Shown here piece by piece: positions 42,423 to 50,586 of a DNA stretch of 64,000 bases. Each line of letters begins with the position of its first letter. The first letter of the stretch is position 1. This DNA is from Paenibacillus_F chitinolyticus_A (GTDB lineage: Bacteria; Bacillota; Bacilli; Paenibacillales; NBRC-103111). The notes beneath the pieces are model-generated. The model had not been told where the DNA came from, did no database searches, and saw nothing but the letters and a program-made list of their open reading frames with translations. Location of the stretch: contig NZ_CP173427.1 of the NCBI RefSeq assembly GCF_045038035.1, positions 1,798,001-1,862,000 on the forward strand, given 5' to 3'. Made by a program: the position numbers and the translations under genes.

Positions 42423-43708
42423 GTGTTTTCCGGGTTATCTGGCGCAATGCGCTTCATCGTAAGACGTTATCGGTCTTAACGATGCTTTCGGTCGCCTTGA
42501 CGGCCGCTTTGCTGCTCTTCGTGCTGATGTGGAACGAAGGCGTGGAGAAAGGCGCCGAGAAAGGATACGGTCCTTTTGAGATTACGATGGGCGCGGAGGG
42601 GAGCAAGACGCAGCTTGCGATGAGCACCTACTATCACATCGGGGCGCCGACCGGGAATATTCCGAACGCCTTATACGAGCAGGTGAGGAATGAACCCGAG
42701 GCGGAGGAAGTTTTCGCCATAACGACGGGAGATAATCTGAACGGTTATCCCATAGTCGGCGTAGACGCCCGGTATTTCGCCGTCCGGTACGGAGATAAAC
42801 AGCTCGCGTCAGGAAGTTTGTACGGCGGTCTCGGCGAAGCGGTTATCGGCTCGCATGCCGCCCGTACGCTCGGCTTGAAAGTGGGGGATACGTTCAAGGG
42901 CGGGCACGGTCTTGTCCATTCCGCCGAAGCGGCGGGAGAGCATGCGGAGGAGCACCATGAGGAAGAGAGCGGCTCAGGCTCACATGCGGACGCAAGCCTT
43001 GAGGGCGCACACGGCGATCCTAACGGGCATGACGAGCATGACGAGCATGAAACATTCTCGTACAAAGTCGTCGGCATCCTGCCGCCTCTGCACTCTCCCG
43101 ACGATCGTGCCGTGTTCACGACACTGGACTACGCCTGGGCGGTCCACGGGGAAGCGGCGCAGCACGACCGCGAAGTGACGGCGCTTATGGTGAAGCCGAA
43201 ATCGCTTCTCGGCGCCCAGGCGCTCAAAAACAAATACGACGCAATGACGGGCCTTCAGGCCATTTATACCGGCAAGGCCGTAGCGGATGTCGTCAATGTG
43301 GTGGACAAAGGCACCCAGGTCGTGCAGATCGTTACGTACCTTTGCGTCCTTCTGGCCGCTTTGACCCTGCTGCTGTCTTTGCTGGCGGCGGCAAGCGAAC
43401 GCCGCAAAGATGTCGCGCTGCTGCGCCTGATCGGCAAACCGGGACGCTATGTGTGGACGGCGCTTGTCGGCGAAGGGGTTTTTCTGACCGCGGGAGGTCT
43501 GCTTGTCGGCCTTCTGCTCGGCCATAGCGCCGGAGCGGCCGGAAGCTCTCTGCTGTTTGACTTTGCGGGAATCCAGATCGATCCATGGTCGCTTGCCCCC
43601 GGCGAGCTGCTGCTTGCGGGAGGAGCCGTCCTGCTCGGCATAGCCGCTTCGGCGATTCCGGCCTGGCAGGTTTACCGGGTGGACCCCCTGTATCTGTTCC
43701 GTTCCTGA
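42419..43708 (+). CDS. MacB/FtsX-type permease with histidine-rich extracellular loop
   Basis: A 429-residue permease: one helix at about 17-37, a large extracytoplasmic domain, then three helices at about 300-325, 355-385 and 395-420, the MacB/FtsX layout. Within the outer domain, residues about 162-212 carry ten histidines with many Asp and Glu (GEHAEEHHEEES, then NGHDEHDEHE), which looks like a metal-binding loop and is not usual for this class. Such pairs do not pump through the membrane but move or shear envelope partners. A lipoprotein follows 77 bases downstream. A zinc or other metal role is inferred from the loop. Confidence 0.88.
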   Translation: MSVFRVIWRNALHRKTLSVLTMLSVALTAALLLFVLMWNEGVEKGAEKGYGPFEITMGAEGSKTQLAMSTYYHIGAPTGNIPNALYEQVRNEPEAEEVFAITTGDNLNGYPIVGVDARYFAVRYGDKQLASGSLYGGLGEAVIGSHAARTLGLKVGDTFKGGHGLVHSAEAAGEHAEEHHEEESGSGSHADASLEGAHGDPNGHDEHDEHETFSYKVVGILPPLHSPDDRAVFTTLDYAWAVHGEAAQHDREVTALMVKPKSLLGAQALKNKYDAMTGLQAIYTGKAVADVVNVVDKGTQVVQIVTYLCVLLAALTLLLSLLAAASERRKDVALLRLIGKPGRYVWTALVGEGVFLTAGGLLVGLLLGHSAGAAGSSLLFDFAGIQIDPWSLAPGELLLAGGAVLLGIAASAIPAWQVYRVDPLYLFRS

Positions 43709-43785
43709 CCGGCTGCGGCAGCGCCGCCGCGCTGTCCGAAAGACCGGACAGCTATTCCATTCCCTTATGTAGGAGGAGATCCATA

Positions 43786-44640
43786 ATGAATTATACCCGC
43801 ACGGTTTTGACGATTGTCGCCGCCGCGCTCCTGACATCCGCCTGCGGCAAAGAAGAAGCGCCGAACCCTGCCGCGCAGTCGTTCGGCTCCGCATCGGCCG
43901 CGCAGACGCCGGCTGACGCCGCCGCGTCCCCGTCCGCGGGAGCGACTCCCGCGGGAAGCGCCGCGCCGGAGGGGACGCCCGCCCCGGCCGGCACAGGCGT
44001 CCCGGGCGGCCTACCGCCGGCTGCCGGCGATGCGGGCGGAGCGTCCGCCCCGACCGCATCGCCCGGAACGGCCCCGCGGCAGAGCCCTGCGGCGCCGGAC
44101 GCGGCAGCCGCTGGCGGCTCCGTGCAGCCGTCGGCGGCTCCTTCCGGCGGCACGGCCGCCGGGACCGCTCCTGCGGCAAGCGCGCCGCCGCAGAAGAATG
44201 CGTCCGCCGGGACCGGTCCCGCGGACAAGACTCCGGCCGCCGCGAAGCCGGCGGCGGCCCCGGCCAAATCTTCGTCCAACGTGCTGAAGTGGACGGAGTT
44301 CTTCGACGACGAGAAGCAGGCGACGCCGTCGAATAAATTCTGGGATCTCAACGGCAAAAGCGTAGAGATCCGGGGATTTATGGGCGAAGTCCTGTCCTTC
44401 GACAAGCACTGGTTTCTGCTCATTCCCGCGCCCGGGGCGGAATGCCCTTTTGACAACGGGGACGAGACTTACTGGAACAAGATTATGATCGTATTCGTGC
44501 CGAAGGAGACGAAGCTGCGCTACACGTCGGGTCCCCTTAAAATCAAGGGCAGACTCGACGTGGGCATTAAAATCGACGAGTCCGGCTACAAAACGATGTT
44601 CCGGCTCTACGACGCCTCTTTTGAATCGTTAAAAGAATAG
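43786..44640 (+). CDS. Lipoprotein with Ala/Pro-rich linker and DUF3299-like domain
   Basis: A 284-residue lipoprotein. Signal NYTRTVLTIVAAALLTSAC places the lipid-bearing Cys at residue 20. Residues about 25-160 are an Ala/Pro/Gly/Ser linker with no fold, able to span the cell wall. The C-terminal 115 residues form a beta-rich domain (WDLNGKSVEIRGFMGEVLSF, LLIPAPGAECPFDNGDETY, KIKGRLDVGI) like DUF3299. ATG follows AGGAGGAGATCCATA. Its place after the ABC pair suggests it is their substrate-handling or effector part. Codon use is strongly GC-rich in the linker. Confidence 0.82.
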   Translation: MNYTRTVLTIVAAALLTSACGKEEAPNPAAQSFGSASAAQTPADAAASPSAGATPAGSAAPEGTPAPAGTGVPGGLPPAAGDAGGASAPTASPGTAPRQSPAAPDAAAAGGSVQPSAAPSGGTAAGTAPAASAPPQKNASAGTGPADKTPAAAKPAAAPAKSSSNVLKWTEFFDDEKQATPSNKFWDLNGKSVEIRGFMGEVLSFDKHWFLLIPAPGAECPFDNGDETYWNKIMIVFVPKETKLRYTSGPLKIKGRLDVGIKIDESGYKTMFRLYDASFESLKE

Positions 44641-44647
44641 CTTATCC

Positions 44648-44736
44648 GCAATTCCGCCCGAGGATTGGCTCTAGCCAGCATTTCCCGTTTGCGATAAACT
44701 GGAAATAAAAAGCGTGTCGATACCGGGCGGAATTGC
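44648..44736 (+). repeat. 13-bp inverted repeat enclosing two hairpins
   Basis: GCAATTCCGCCCG (44648-44660) and CGGGCGGAATTGC (44724-44736) are perfect complements. Between them lie GGCT-CT-AGCC and TTTCC-CG-TTT / AAA-CT-GGAAA, so the transcript could fold as a three-branched structure. It is in the 236-base gap between the lipoprotein and the next membrane protein gene; the rest of that gap holds only short ATCCGCAG repeats near 44814-44838. Confidence 0.6.
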
Positions 44737-44876
44737 CCGCGGACGCGGAGGGGCGGACCGGAGGGCTTCCAAGATGCGGAAACGGCGATAAGGAACCCTC
44801 GCCGCAAATCCGGCAATCCGCAGATCCGCAGATCCGCTATCCGTCAAGGTGTCGTCCGAATACAGGGGGATCGCAG

Positions 44877-45362
44877 ATGTCGAACAAACCGTTATCTATG
44901 GGAATCATTCTTGTCGGGGTGGCTCTAGTTCTGCTGCTCGGAAAAATCGGCGTTTTCACGTTCATCGGAGCGCTTTTGTGGCCGCTTGTGCTGCTCGTGC
45001 TGCCCGGCCTTGTTCTGCACGCCCTCGTCTTCAACCGGACGTTGCCGTCCGCGGCGGTTTTTCCGGGCGGTGTTCTCGTTACGTACGGCATCCTCTTTTT
45101 CCTGTGCAGCCTGTTCGGCTGGGGGCTCATGTCCATTCTGTGGCCGGGATTCATTTTCGGGATCGCGGTCGGGCTCTATGAACTCGTATATTTCGAAAAA
45201 GGCCGGGATAACGGGCTGCGGATGATTGCCATCGGACTCGCGCTCGTCTCCGTAGTGCTGCTGCTCTTCAACCTGGTGTTTACGGTGAGCATCTACGTGT
45301 TTATCGTGCTTCTGCTGGTGGCCGGAGCCGTACTGATCGTATCGGGCAAAAGAATTTGGTAG
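44877..45362 (+). CDS. Small polytopic membrane protein
   Basis: A 161-residue membrane protein with five or six hydrophobic helices and short loops; I do not recognise the family. It starts SNKPLSMGIILVGVALVLLL and ends SGKRIW. The middle has LFGWGLMSILWPGFIFGIAV. ATG at 44877 follows AGGGGGATCGC; the longer in-frame reading begins inside untranslated repeats. Single gene between the ABC cluster and typA. Confidence 0.75.
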   Translation: MSNKPLSMGIILVGVALVLLLGKIGVFTFIGALLWPLVLLVLPGLVLHALVFNRTLPSAAVFPGGVLVTYGILFFLCSLFGWGLMSILWPGFIFGIAVGLYELVYFEKGRDNGLRMIAIGLALVSVVLLLFNLVFTVSIYVFIVLLLVAGAVLIVSGKRIW

Positions 45363-45416
45363 CGTGTAAAAAGAGCGGAAATCGGAGGAGAAAACCTCTT
45401 TTATTGCCGAAAAATC

Positions 45417-45445
45417 TTGCTTTTAGAAGTTCTATCGCGTATAAT
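45417..45445 (+). promoter_or_regulatory. SigA-type promoter of typA
   Basis: TTGCTT at 45417-45422, 17-base spacer, TATAAT at 45440-45445. Transcription from near 45452 would give a leader of about 260 bases before typA. Confidence 0.75.
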
Positions 45446-45451
45446 CGGAAC

Positions 45452-45713
45452 GTTGTAGCGTCGGAATGCATCCGGCGCTTATTTTGAAACAAAGCCCGGT
45501 CGGGTGCTTTACGGTTCTCGCAGCCGTCCCGGCAGACCGCCCGGTTTACAAAGCTGTCACAGCTGTCCCAGACAGGCATGTTCCCCGGAACGGCCGAAGC
45601 TCAGGCTTACGGCTTTCCGCGTCACATACGGTACCACAACGTTTTTGCCAGGCATCATGGCTTTGCCCATTCAATAAAAGCGCGCTGCGCCCAAGGAGAG
45701 AGGACCTACCTTT
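45452..45713 (+). other. Long untranslated leader of typA
   Basis: About 260 bases between the predicted start of transcription and the typA ATG with no credible gene. No known riboswitch consensus was recognised. Short local inverted repeats are present (for example CAGCTGTC / GACAGGC-like pairs near 45560-45580), but no clear terminator or anti-terminator pair could be fixed. Confidence 0.4.
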
Positions 45714-47555
45714 ATGTTTCCCAGAGAGAAAATCCGCAACATCGCGATCATTGCCCACGTTGACCACGGTAAAACCACGCTAGTCGATAAGCTGCTCCAG
45801 CAATCCGGTACATTCCGCGAGAACGAAGCCGTTCAGGAACGCGCCATGGATTCCGGCGATTTGGAACGGGAACGCGGCATCACCATTCTTGCCAAAAATA
45901 CGGCCATTAACTATAAAGACCACTTGATCAACATCATGGATACTCCCGGACACGCCGATTTCGGTGGCGAAGTGGAACGGATTATGAAAATGGTTGACGG
46001 TGTACTTCTGGTCGTCGACGCTTTCGAAGGAACGATGCCTCAGACGAAGTTCGTGCTCCGCAAAGCACTGGAGCAGAACCTGACTCCGGTTGTCGTCGTG
46101 AACAAAATCGACCGTCCGAACGCTCGCCCGCTCGAAGTTATCGACGAAGTGCTGGACCTGTTCATCGAACTCGGCGCCAATGACGACCAACTGGAATTCC
46201 CGGTCGTTTACGCATCTGCCCTGCAGGGCACGTCCAGCCTCGATCCGGAGAAGCAAGGCGAGAACATGCTGGATCTGTACGAGACGATCGTCAGCCATAT
46301 CCCGCATCCGACCGAAAGCGTGGACGAGCCTCTTCAATTCCTCGTTACCCTGATGGACTTCAACGAATATCTCGGAAGAATCGGGATCGGCCGTGTGAAC
46401 CGCGGTATTATCAAGCAGGGACAATCCGTAGCGGTTATGACCCGCGAAGGCGGCATGAAGCAGGCGCGCATCGAGAAGCTGTTCGGTTTCCAAGGCTTGA
46501 AGCGCGTGGAAATCGAGGAGGCCGGCGCCGGCGACATTATCGCGATCTCCGGTATCAAGGACATCAACATCGGCGAGACGATTGCCGATCCGGCTAACCC
46601 CGAAGCACTGCCGGTTCTGAAAATCGACGAGCCTACTCTGCAAATGACGTTCATCGTCAACAACAGTCCTTTCGCGGGCCGCGAAGGCAAATGGGTGACA
46701 TCCCGCAAGCTTCGCGAACGTCTGTTCAACGAGCTGGAAACGGACGTTTCCCTGCGCGTGGAAGAAACCGACAGCCCGGATATGTTTATCGTATCGGGAC
46801 GCGGCGAGCTTCACCTCGGTATTCTTATCGAGAATATGCGCCGTGAAGGCTTCGAGCTTCAAGTTTCCAAGCCGGAAGTCATTATCCGTCAAATCGACGG
46901 CCAGAAAATGGAGCCGATCGAACGTCTTCTGATCGACGTACCGGAAGACAGCATGGGCGCCGTAATGGAAAGCCTCGGAACGCGCAAAGCCGAAATGGTG
47001 AACATGGTGAACCACGGCAACGGCAACGTTCGCCTGGAATTCCTGATCCCGGCCCGCGGCCTGATCGGTTACCGGACGAACTTCCTGACGCTGACACGCG
47101 GTTACGGCATCATGAACCATGCTTTCGACAGCTACGGCCCTTATGCCGGCGCGGGTGTCGGCGGCCGTCACGAAGGCGTGCTCGTTTCCATGGAGAACGG
47201 TGTGGCCACCACTTACGGCCTGATGTCGATCGAAGACCGCGGTACGCTCTTCGTAACGCCGGCTACCGAAGTGTACGAAGGCATGATCGTTGGCGAGCAT
47301 ACGCGCGATAACGATATCGTCGTTAATATTTGTAAAGAAAAGCAGCTTAACAACATCCGTTCCGCAGGGAAAGACGATACCGTTAAGCTGAAAGTTCCGA
47401 GAATCTACTCTCTGGAGCAGGCACTTGAATATTTGAACGACGACGAGTATTGCGAAATCACTCCGAAGTCGATCCGTCTTCGCAAGAAGATTTTGAACAA
47501 GAACGAGCGTGAGCGCGCGGAGAAGCAGCGCAAAACCGCTGACGCCAACGCGTAA
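45714..47555 (+). CDS. typA: Ribosome-associated GTPase TypA/BipA
   Basis: A 613-residue translational GTPase of the EF-G group, acting in 50S assembly and in growth at low temperature or stress. G1 AHVDHGKTT, the switch RERGITILAKNTA, G3 DTPGHADFGGEV and G4 NKIDRP are complete; domains 2, 3, 5 and the BipA-specific C-terminal domain (GLIGYRTNFLTLTRGYGIMN, GVATTYGLMSIEDRGTLFV) follow. The ATG is preceded by AAGGAGAGAGG. It heads a block that parallels typA-ylaH...phoH2 of B. subtilis. Confidence 0.98.
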   Translation: MFPREKIRNIAIIAHVDHGKTTLVDKLLQQSGTFRENEAVQERAMDSGDLERERGITILAKNTAINYKDHLINIMDTPGHADFGGEVERIMKMVDGVLLVVDAFEGTMPQTKFVLRKALEQNLTPVVVVNKIDRPNARPLEVIDEVLDLFIELGANDDQLEFPVVYASALQGTSSLDPEKQGENMLDLYETIVSHIPHPTESVDEPLQFLVTLMDFNEYLGRIGIGRVNRGIIKQGQSVAVMTREGGMKQARIEKLFGFQGLKRVEIEEAGAGDIIAISGIKDINIGETIADPANPEALPVLKIDEPTLQMTFIVNNSPFAGREGKWVTSRKLRERLFNELETDVSLRVEETDSPDMFIVSGRGELHLGILIENMRREGFELQVSKPEVIIRQIDGQKMEPIERLLIDVPEDSMGAVMESLGTRKAEMVNMVNHGNGNVRLEFLIPARGLIGYRTNFLTLTRGYGIMNHAFDSYGPYAGAGVGGRHEGVLVSMENGVATTYGLMSIEDRGTLFVTPATEVYEGMIVGEHTRDNDIVVNICKEKQLNNIRSAGKDDTVKLKVPRIYSLEQALEYLNDDEYCEITPKSIRLRKKILNKNERERAEKQRKTADANA

Positions 47556-47583
47556 GCTTAACTGAATCCATCTTTTCACCTAC

Positions 47584-47635
47584 GAAGGGAAATAAGCGGG
47601 AATTTGTGTTCCTTCGCCTTATTTCCCTTCTTTTT
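47584..47635 (+). terminator. Rho-independent terminator of typA
   Basis: GAAGGGAAATAAG (47584-47596) pairs perfectly with CTTATTTCCCTTC (47618-47630), followed by five Ts. Inner GGAA/TTCC pairs extend the hairpin. Confidence 0.9.
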
Positions 47636-47661
47636 AACTATACAAAGGGGGTTGCAGCGTA

Positions 47662-47958
47662 ATGTACCAATGGTTCGCCGAAAATTTTTGGCTGACATGC
47701 CTCATTATCTTCATCATGATGTCCTTCGTGTATAACAAGGTGTTCCGTACACGCAGACTGCCGGTTTTGAAAGCGCTGATCGTTTACGTCCTGCTTGCGC
47801 TGGGTTCGTTTATGCTTACGTTTTTCCAGGTGCTCGGACCGCAAATTCCGATTGTCCCTTCTCTCGCCGTAGCGATTTTACTTATGCTGATTCTGCGGAT
47901 CCGTTATTTTGTCGAGGGAAGACGCAAGAAGAAGGACTCCGGACAAACGGGTCAGTAA
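47662..47958 (+). CDS. ylaH: YlaH-like membrane protein
   Basis: A 98-residue protein with three hydrophobic helices (NFWLTCLIIFIMMSFVY, LKALIVYVLLALGSFMLTFF, PSLAVAILLMLILRI) and a basic C-terminus. The size, topology and place right after typA match YlaH of B. subtilis. ATG follows AAAGGGGGTTGCAGCGTA. Function unknown. Confidence 0.85.
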   Translation: MYQWFAENFWLTCLIIFIMMSFVYNKVFRTRRLPVLKALIVYVLLALGSFMLTFFQVLGPQIPIVPSLAVAILLMLILRIRYFVEGRRKKKDSGQTGQ

Positions 47959-48008
47959 CGACGACAAGGTTGTACCAAATTTGATTTCAAACCGGGGGGC
48001 CGAATTCT

Positions 48009-48284
48009 ATGACGCTTCAGGATGCTTTGTTCAACTGGCTGCAGATCCGCATTGTGGCCGATGCAAGACCTCTTGACGAGGCGGCAGGGAAAACGGCCGA
48101 CTTCTTCGAAGAGATTTTGCGGGAAGATCATGGTGTAAGCGAATTTGAAAAGACAGAGGCGGATGAGTACCGGCTCCGGATCGACTATGTGCGGCAGGGG
48201 GAGAAGCATTCCGTCTTTTTCGACCGTGAACATGCCGGGCGCCTGCTTGCCGATATCGGTTCCAACCCCAAATATAACGAATAA
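48009..48284 (+). CDS. Small hypothetical protein
   Basis: A 91-residue acidic soluble protein that I do not recognise: TLQDALFNWLQIRIVADARP at the start, EEILREDHGVSEFEKTEADE in the middle and FDREHAGRLLADIGSNPKYN at the end. A G-rich run (CCGGGGGGCC) precedes the ATG by about eight bases. It lies 50 bases after ylaH and is probably in the same message. The shape suggests a small alpha/beta fold, without catalytic motif. Confidence 0.72.
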   Translation: MTLQDALFNWLQIRIVADARPLDEAAGKTADFFEEILREDHGVSEFEKTEADEYRLRIDYVRQGEKHSVFFDREHAGRLLADIGSNPKYNE

Positions 48285-48382
48285 CTAGCGCACTTTTTCA
48301 CGCCCGGATAGACAAGGCTGACATATCTTCCTTGTGGAGACGAATACAATGGTTGTATCTGTCGCTAAAGGAGTGTGAATCC

Positions 48383-48406
48383 GTGTCTGACCGCTGCTGT
48401 ACATAG
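48383..48406 (+). CDS. Possible seven-residue leader peptide
   Basis: GTG TCT GAC CGC TGC TGT ACA and a stop, nine bases behind AAAGGAG. Two adjacent Cys codons would make it sensitive to cysteine supply, as in leader peptides. The extended -10 box that follows lies after it, so it may belong to an upstream message. It may also be chance. Confidence 0.25.
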   Translation: MSDRCCT

Positions 48407-48424
48407 CGTGAAGCTTTTTCCGTA

Positions 48425-48433
48425 TGATATAAT
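48425..48433 (+). promoter_or_regulatory. Extended -10 promoter
   Basis: TGATATAAT (TGn-TATAAT) about 65 bases before the flavin-binding-family gene; no good -35 box is present. Confidence 0.5.
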
Positions 48434-48498
48434 GAAATCAGGCGGGCCTTGGTTCGCTAACAGCACTTATTTAAAATGATGCAGGAGGCGCTGCAGGC

Positions 48499-48951
48499 AT
48501 GGCGGAAGAAATTACAGCTCTCACGGAACAATTGATTGCGGAATTTCACAAGGAAAAGCTCGTCCTGCTGCATACGATCGACTCGGAAACGGGAGCGCCT
48601 ACGGCCAATGCCATTTCGTGGGTATATGCACCGGACCCGGGAAGAATACGCTTTGCTGTTGACAAGCGCTCTCGTCTGATTGCTAACCTGGAGAAAAACC
48701 CGTCGGCTACCGTGACGATGATTGCCGCGGGGACTGTACACGCTATTTACGCGGAAGCCGCGCCGGCGGCCGAAGTTCTTGAAGGGGTTCCCTTCAAGCT
48801 GGCCTGCTATGATCTGAATATCCGTGTCGTTCGCGACGCGATGTTCTACGGCGCCCGTATTTCCGTAGACCCTGAATTCGAGAAAACTTATGACAAACGT
48901 GCAGCCGACAAGCTGGACGGACAAGTATTTGAAGCGATGAAAAAAGCCTAG
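48499..48951 (+). CDS. Pyridoxamine 5'-phosphate oxidase family protein
   Basis: A 150-residue protein with the split-barrel FMN-binding pattern: LVLLHTIDSETGAPTANAIS, RIRFAVDKRSRLIANLEKNP and ATVTMIAAGTVHAIYAEA. It lacks clear PNPOx catalytic residues and so is a general flavin- or F420-type family member. It resembles YlaL by size and place between typA and phoH2, which is an inference. ATG follows GCAGGAGGCGCTGCAGGC. Its stop lies inside a terminator stem. Confidence 0.85.
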   Translation: MAEEITALTEQLIAEFHKEKLVLLHTIDSETGAPTANAISWVYAPDPGRIRFAVDKRSRLIANLEKNPSATVTMIAAGTVHAIYAEAAPAAEVLEGVPFKLACYDLNIRVVRDAMFYGARISVDPEFEKTYDKRAADKLDGQVFEAMKKA

Positions 48952-48976
48952 GCACCTTTGTGCCCGGGCTTTTTGT
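48941..48976 (+). terminator. Rho-independent terminator overlapping the stop codon
   Basis: AAAAGCC TA GGCAC, loop CTTT, GTGCC CG GGCTTTTT. The TAG stop of the preceding gene is in the left arm. Confidence 0.88.
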
Positions 48977-49175
48977 CACTTTGGCGCTTTGTCTGAAAAT
49001 GCCGTTTTCTGCGGAATCGGGGTATGCGGGCGAACGACGGAGAAGGAACGAGAACTGGCGTAACCGCCGTAACCGCGTACCCATCCGCGAAAAGGATGTA
49101 AACCTGTAGCTTTTCCCCAGGGGCCGTATCGTGGTAACCCCGTTAACATTACAGATTCGGGAGGGAATTTCGGGA

Positions 49176-50507
49176 ATGAAAAAAATTTTCGTGCTCGATA
49201 CCAACGTACTGCTGCAGGATCCGAACGCGATGTTTTCTTTTGAAGATAACGAGGTCATCATCCCGGCCGTCGTGCTGGAAGAGATCGATTCCAAGAAGCG
49301 CAACGCCGACGAAATCGGACGCAATGCCCGGATGGTTTCCAGATTGCTGGACGCGATGCGCGTACGGGGGCGGCTGCATGACGGAATTACGCTCGACGGC
49401 GGAGGCAGCTTGAAAGTAGAGCTGAATCACAAGAGCTTCAATAAAATGCAGGAAGTCTTCGCCGAGGTGACGAACGATAACCGGATTATAGCGGTGGCGC
49501 TTAATTACCGGACGGAGGAACAGACGAAATCCGAGCCGCGGCCCGTCATCCTGGTCAGTAAGGATACGCTCGTCCGTATCAAGGCGGATGTGCTCGGTCT
49601 GACCGCACAGGACTACTTGAGCGACCGTGTCGTATCCGATCACGAAATGTATGCGGGCTGCACGACGCTTCATGTCCATCCGTCCGTCATCGACGAGTTT
49701 TACTCGTTCCGGTTTCTGAGCGTGCCTACGCTGAATCTGGGCTATAGGCTCAATCCGCATGAATTCGTCATTCTCCGGGATGAGCTGGGCACCTCGAAAT
49801 CGGCGCTGCTCAAAACTTCGTCCGACGGCAAAAAGCTGGAACCGCTCTTCTTGTCGAATGACCCGGTGTGGGGAATAGCCGCACGCAACGCTCAGCAGCG
49901 GATGGCATTGGAGCTGCTTCTGAACGACGACATTTCCTTCGTTACCCTTTCGGGCAAGGCAGGCACCGGCAAAACGCTGCTGACGCTGGCGGCGGGACTG
50001 CTCAAAGTGGAAGACGAGCGTAAATACAAAAAATTGACGATCGCGCGTCCTGTCGTTCCGATGGGGAAAGATATCGGCTACCTGCCGGGTGAGAAGGACG
50101 AGAAGCTCCGGCCTTGGATGCAGCCGATCTACGATAACCTGGAATTTCTCTTCGATACGAAAAAAGCGGGCGATATCGAGAAAATACTCGCCGGTCTCGG
50201 CAGTATTCAGGTCGAAGCTCTGACTTATATCCGCGGACGCTCGATTCCGGGACAGTTCATTATTATCGATGAAGCGCAGAATCTTTCGAAGCACGAAGTG
50301 AAAACGATCGTATCCCGGGTAGGCGAAGGCAGCAAAATCGTTCTGCTGGGTGATCCCGGTCAGATCGATCATCCTTACCTGGACGCGGCCAGCAACGGTT
50401 TGACCTATGCGGTCGAGAGGTTCAAGCAGGAAGAAATCAGCGGACACGTCACGCTGGAAAAAGGCGAGCGCTCCCACCTCGCCCAACTGGCGGCCGATTT
50501 GCTGTAG
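49176..50507 (+). CDS. PhoH family ATPase with PIN domain (PhoH2)
   Basis: A 443-residue fusion of an N-terminal PIN nuclease domain (about 1-145; IFVLDTNVLLQDPNAMFSF, VVLEEIDSKKRN, with the spaced Asp/Glu of PIN enzymes) and a C-terminal PhoH ATPase (about 225-440; Walker A SGKAGTGKTLLTLA, PVVPMGKDIGYLPGEKDEKL, Walker B IIDEAQNLSKHEVKT). Related PhoH2 proteins are sequence-specific RNA helicase-nucleases. ATG at 49176 is chosen because GGGAGGGA lies before it; it fits the PIN start. B. subtilis YlaK is the match by order. Confidence 0.93.
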   Translation: MKKIFVLDTNVLLQDPNAMFSFEDNEVIIPAVVLEEIDSKKRNADEIGRNARMVSRLLDAMRVRGRLHDGITLDGGGSLKVELNHKSFNKMQEVFAEVTNDNRIIAVALNYRTEEQTKSEPRPVILVSKDTLVRIKADVLGLTAQDYLSDRVVSDHEMYAGCTTLHVHPSVIDEFYSFRFLSVPTLNLGYRLNPHEFVILRDELGTSKSALLKTSSDGKKLEPLFLSNDPVWGIAARNAQQRMALELLLNDDISFVTLSGKAGTGKTLLTLAAGLLKVEDERKYKKLTIARPVVPMGKDIGYLPGEKDEKLRPWMQPIYDNLEFLFDTKKAGDIEKILAGLGSIQVEALTYIRGRSIPGQFIIIDEAQNLSKHEVKTIVSRVGEGSKIVLLGDPGQIDHPYLDAASNGLTYAVERFKQEEISGHVTLEKGERSHLAQLAADLL

Positions 50508-50513
50508 CGCACG

Positions 50514-50549
50514 AAAAAGCGGCGGGCATATAGCCCCGCTGCTTTTTGT
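50514..50549 (+). terminator. Terminator between convergent genes
   Basis: AAAAAGC GGCGGG ... CCCCGCT GCTTTTT, an imperfect stem flanked by A and T runs. It can end phoH2 on the + strand and the converging minus-strand gene as well. Confidence 0.78.
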
Positions 50550-50586
50550 TATGCCTGCCGGAGGTTTCCGGTCCAGCATTCATTAG

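Noticed and set aside
45780..47579. 599-residue open frame on the minus strand opposite typA
   Set aside because: It mirrors the typA coding frame, a common effect of GC-rich third positions; the translation has no family pattern and no ribosome binding site.
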